DNA from: Burkholderiales bacterium | GTDB taxonomy: Bacteria; Pseudomonadota; Gammaproteobacteria; Burkholderiales; Burkholderiaceae_C | NCBI GenBank assembly: GCA_013205525.1 | Contig: JABMMR010000030.1 | Span: 1-6,231, forward strand | Length of the DNA stretch: 6,231 nt | Reading direction: 5' to 3' | The notes under the pieces: model-generated | Seen by the model: the letters and a program-made list of their open reading frames with translations, nothing else | What the model was told of the DNA's origin: nothing | The model's database searches: none | Program-made: the position numbers and the translations under genes | In this document: positions 5,261 to 6,231 of the stretch, piece after piece | How the letters are laid out: every line of letters starts with the position of its first letter | Position numbering within the stretch: the stretch's first letter is position 1

Positions 5261-6231
5261 TTACCCCTCAGTGCCATCGAGTTTAATAAGCTGATGTTTA
5301 TGCGATCCAGATATTGATTTCTTAAGAATCTTATAAATGTCTAAATCAAATTCGGCAGACCCAGACCTGGCTAGCTCGTACAGTTCGTCATAGTTGCTGG
5401 CAACGCCCAGATAGCACCATTTGTCAACCACCACCATGCAGTCTCCATCTTTGATGGCAATAGGTCCTTCGAACGGCCAGACCTGAACTTTAAACAGGTT
5501 CAATGCAGTTTCCAGTTTCAAATTGTGCACATTTATGGAGACCTTACCTATGCAAGCACCTTGGCATTGTTTGACTTGATAGCCAAAGCAAGGTCTCCCC
5601 TCCTCTATTTTCTCTATGCCTAGCAGCGCCTCGCACAGCTGGTATTTTTTAGCGACAGCAGCCAAATAGCCGTGTGCTTCTTTTTTACTGTAAAAAAGTC
5701 CAAAGAGGTTTTCTTGCAAGCCCGGTTGTAAATTTTTATGTGTCACCAGAATTGGCCTTTGTACGCCAAAGCTATCCTTTGTCAATTGCCACGCACTCAA
5801 ATCTTTTGACTTACGCAACTTGATATTCATACTCGGCATCTGCTCTTTGATAAGCCTTGACTCCAGAATCAATGCTGTTAGCTCACCGCTGGTCTCTATC
5901 CAATCAATATGAAAAACTTGCAGTGACAACTTCATTTCCTTTCGAACCGTTAGAGCGCTTTGAAAGTGACTCATCACACGGCTGCGCATATTTATACTTT
6001 TACCAATATAGAGCGGTGCGTTGTGCTCACCATAAAAAATATAACAGCCGCAAGTATCGGGAATGGCATCGATGACTGATTGGTTGATATTGGGCGGAAG
6101 GCTAACACTGCCAACCAACTGGTTTAAAGCGGCAAGTAGGCGATCTTTACCAACAGTGTCCTCACAAACACGCCAAAATTGCAACAGTAAATCTGCATCG
6201 CCCATAGCGCGATGGCGACTACTGACAACTA
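5261..6231 (-). CDS. DnaQ-like 3'-5' exonuclease / GIY-YIG (UvrC-N, Cho-like) fusion nuclease, N-terminus cut by window edge
   Basis: The frame is open from the right edge to a TAA at 5263-5261 and gives about 322 residues. The first visible residues, SSRHRAMGDADLLLQFW, match the last motif of DEDDh exonucleases (H-x4-D, as in the DNA polymerase III epsilon subunit), so an exonuclease domain of about 150 residues lies outside the window. Counting from the methionine at 6205, a GIY-YIG endonuclease domain follows: GCYIF (53-57), YIGKS (66-70), the catalytic-type arginine in MRSRV (R76) and the glutamate in LILESRLIK (E115), then PSMNIKLR. Next comes a UvrC-like cysteine set, C191, C206, C214 and C218. 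The C-terminal 90 residues (WPFEGP, VVVDKWCYLGV) are not assigned to a domain. This resembles a Cho/UvrC N-terminal half fused to a proofreading-type exonuclease, and a DNA-repair role is inferred. The methionine at 6205 lies inside the exonuclease motif and is not the start. The gene appears intact, with lower GC than the ABC operon. Confidence 0.85.
   Translation of the reverse strand, partial: VVSSRHRAMGDADLLLQFWRVCEDTVGKDRLLAALNQLVGSVSLPPNINQSVIDAIPDTCGCYIFYGEHNAPLYIGKSINMRSRVMSHFQSALTVRKEMKLSLQVFHIDWIETSGELTALILESRLIKEQMPSMNIKLRKSKDLSAWQLTKDSFGVQRPILVTHKNLQPGLQENLFGLFYSKKEAHGYLAAVAKKYQLCEALLGIEKIEEGRPCFGYQVKQCQGACIGKVSINVHNLKLETALNLFKVQVWPFEGPIAIKDGDCMVVVDKWCYLGVASNYDELYELARSGSAEFDLDIYKILKKSISGSHKHQLIKLDGTEG

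Overview
The window looks like chromosomal DNA from a betaproteobacterium, most probably a member of the Burkholderiales (Comamonadaceae-like). This is judged only from the character of the proteins and from a GC content that is moderate in the middle and lower at the right. No search could be run, so the placement is tentative.

Layout. (1) Bases 1-351, plus strand: the C-terminal end of a HupE/UreJ-family membrane protein that enters from the left edge. (2) Bases 386-4691, minus strand: a tightly packed three-gene operon read right to left. It encodes a LolD/MacB-type ABC ATPase (4691-4029), a large ten-helix FtsX-type permease (4035-1498), and a secreted CrtC/AttH-type lipocalin-like protein (1492-386). 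(3) Bases 4692-4972: a gene-free, partly AT-rich upstream region with a perfect 16-bp palindrome. (4) Bases 4973-5249, plus strand: what reads as the two ends of a pyridoxamine-phosphate-oxidase-like (FMN-binding split-barrel) gene, in different frames and with most of the middle missing, so a decayed gene. (5) Bases 5261-6231, minus strand: most of a DnaQ-like exonuclease / GIY-YIG (UvrC-N/Cho-like) fusion protein, whose N-terminal exonuclease domain runs off the right edge.

How the genes work together. The ATPase and permease overlap by a few bases, and the AttH-like gene starts 5 bases after the permease stop. The three should therefore be co-transcribed and translationally coupled. The ATPase should energise the permease, and the lipocalin-like protein should act outside the inner membrane, in the periplasm or at the outer membrane. 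This fits the ATPase / FtsX permease / AttH-type operons known in proteobacteria, whose substrate is not well established. The HupE-like fragment, the decayed oxidase gene and the exonuclease/endonuclease fusion have no evident functional link to the operon. The least ordinary items are the decayed gene at 4973-5249, the nuclease fusion with a UvrC-like four-cysteine pattern, and the poorly understood ABC/AttH operon.
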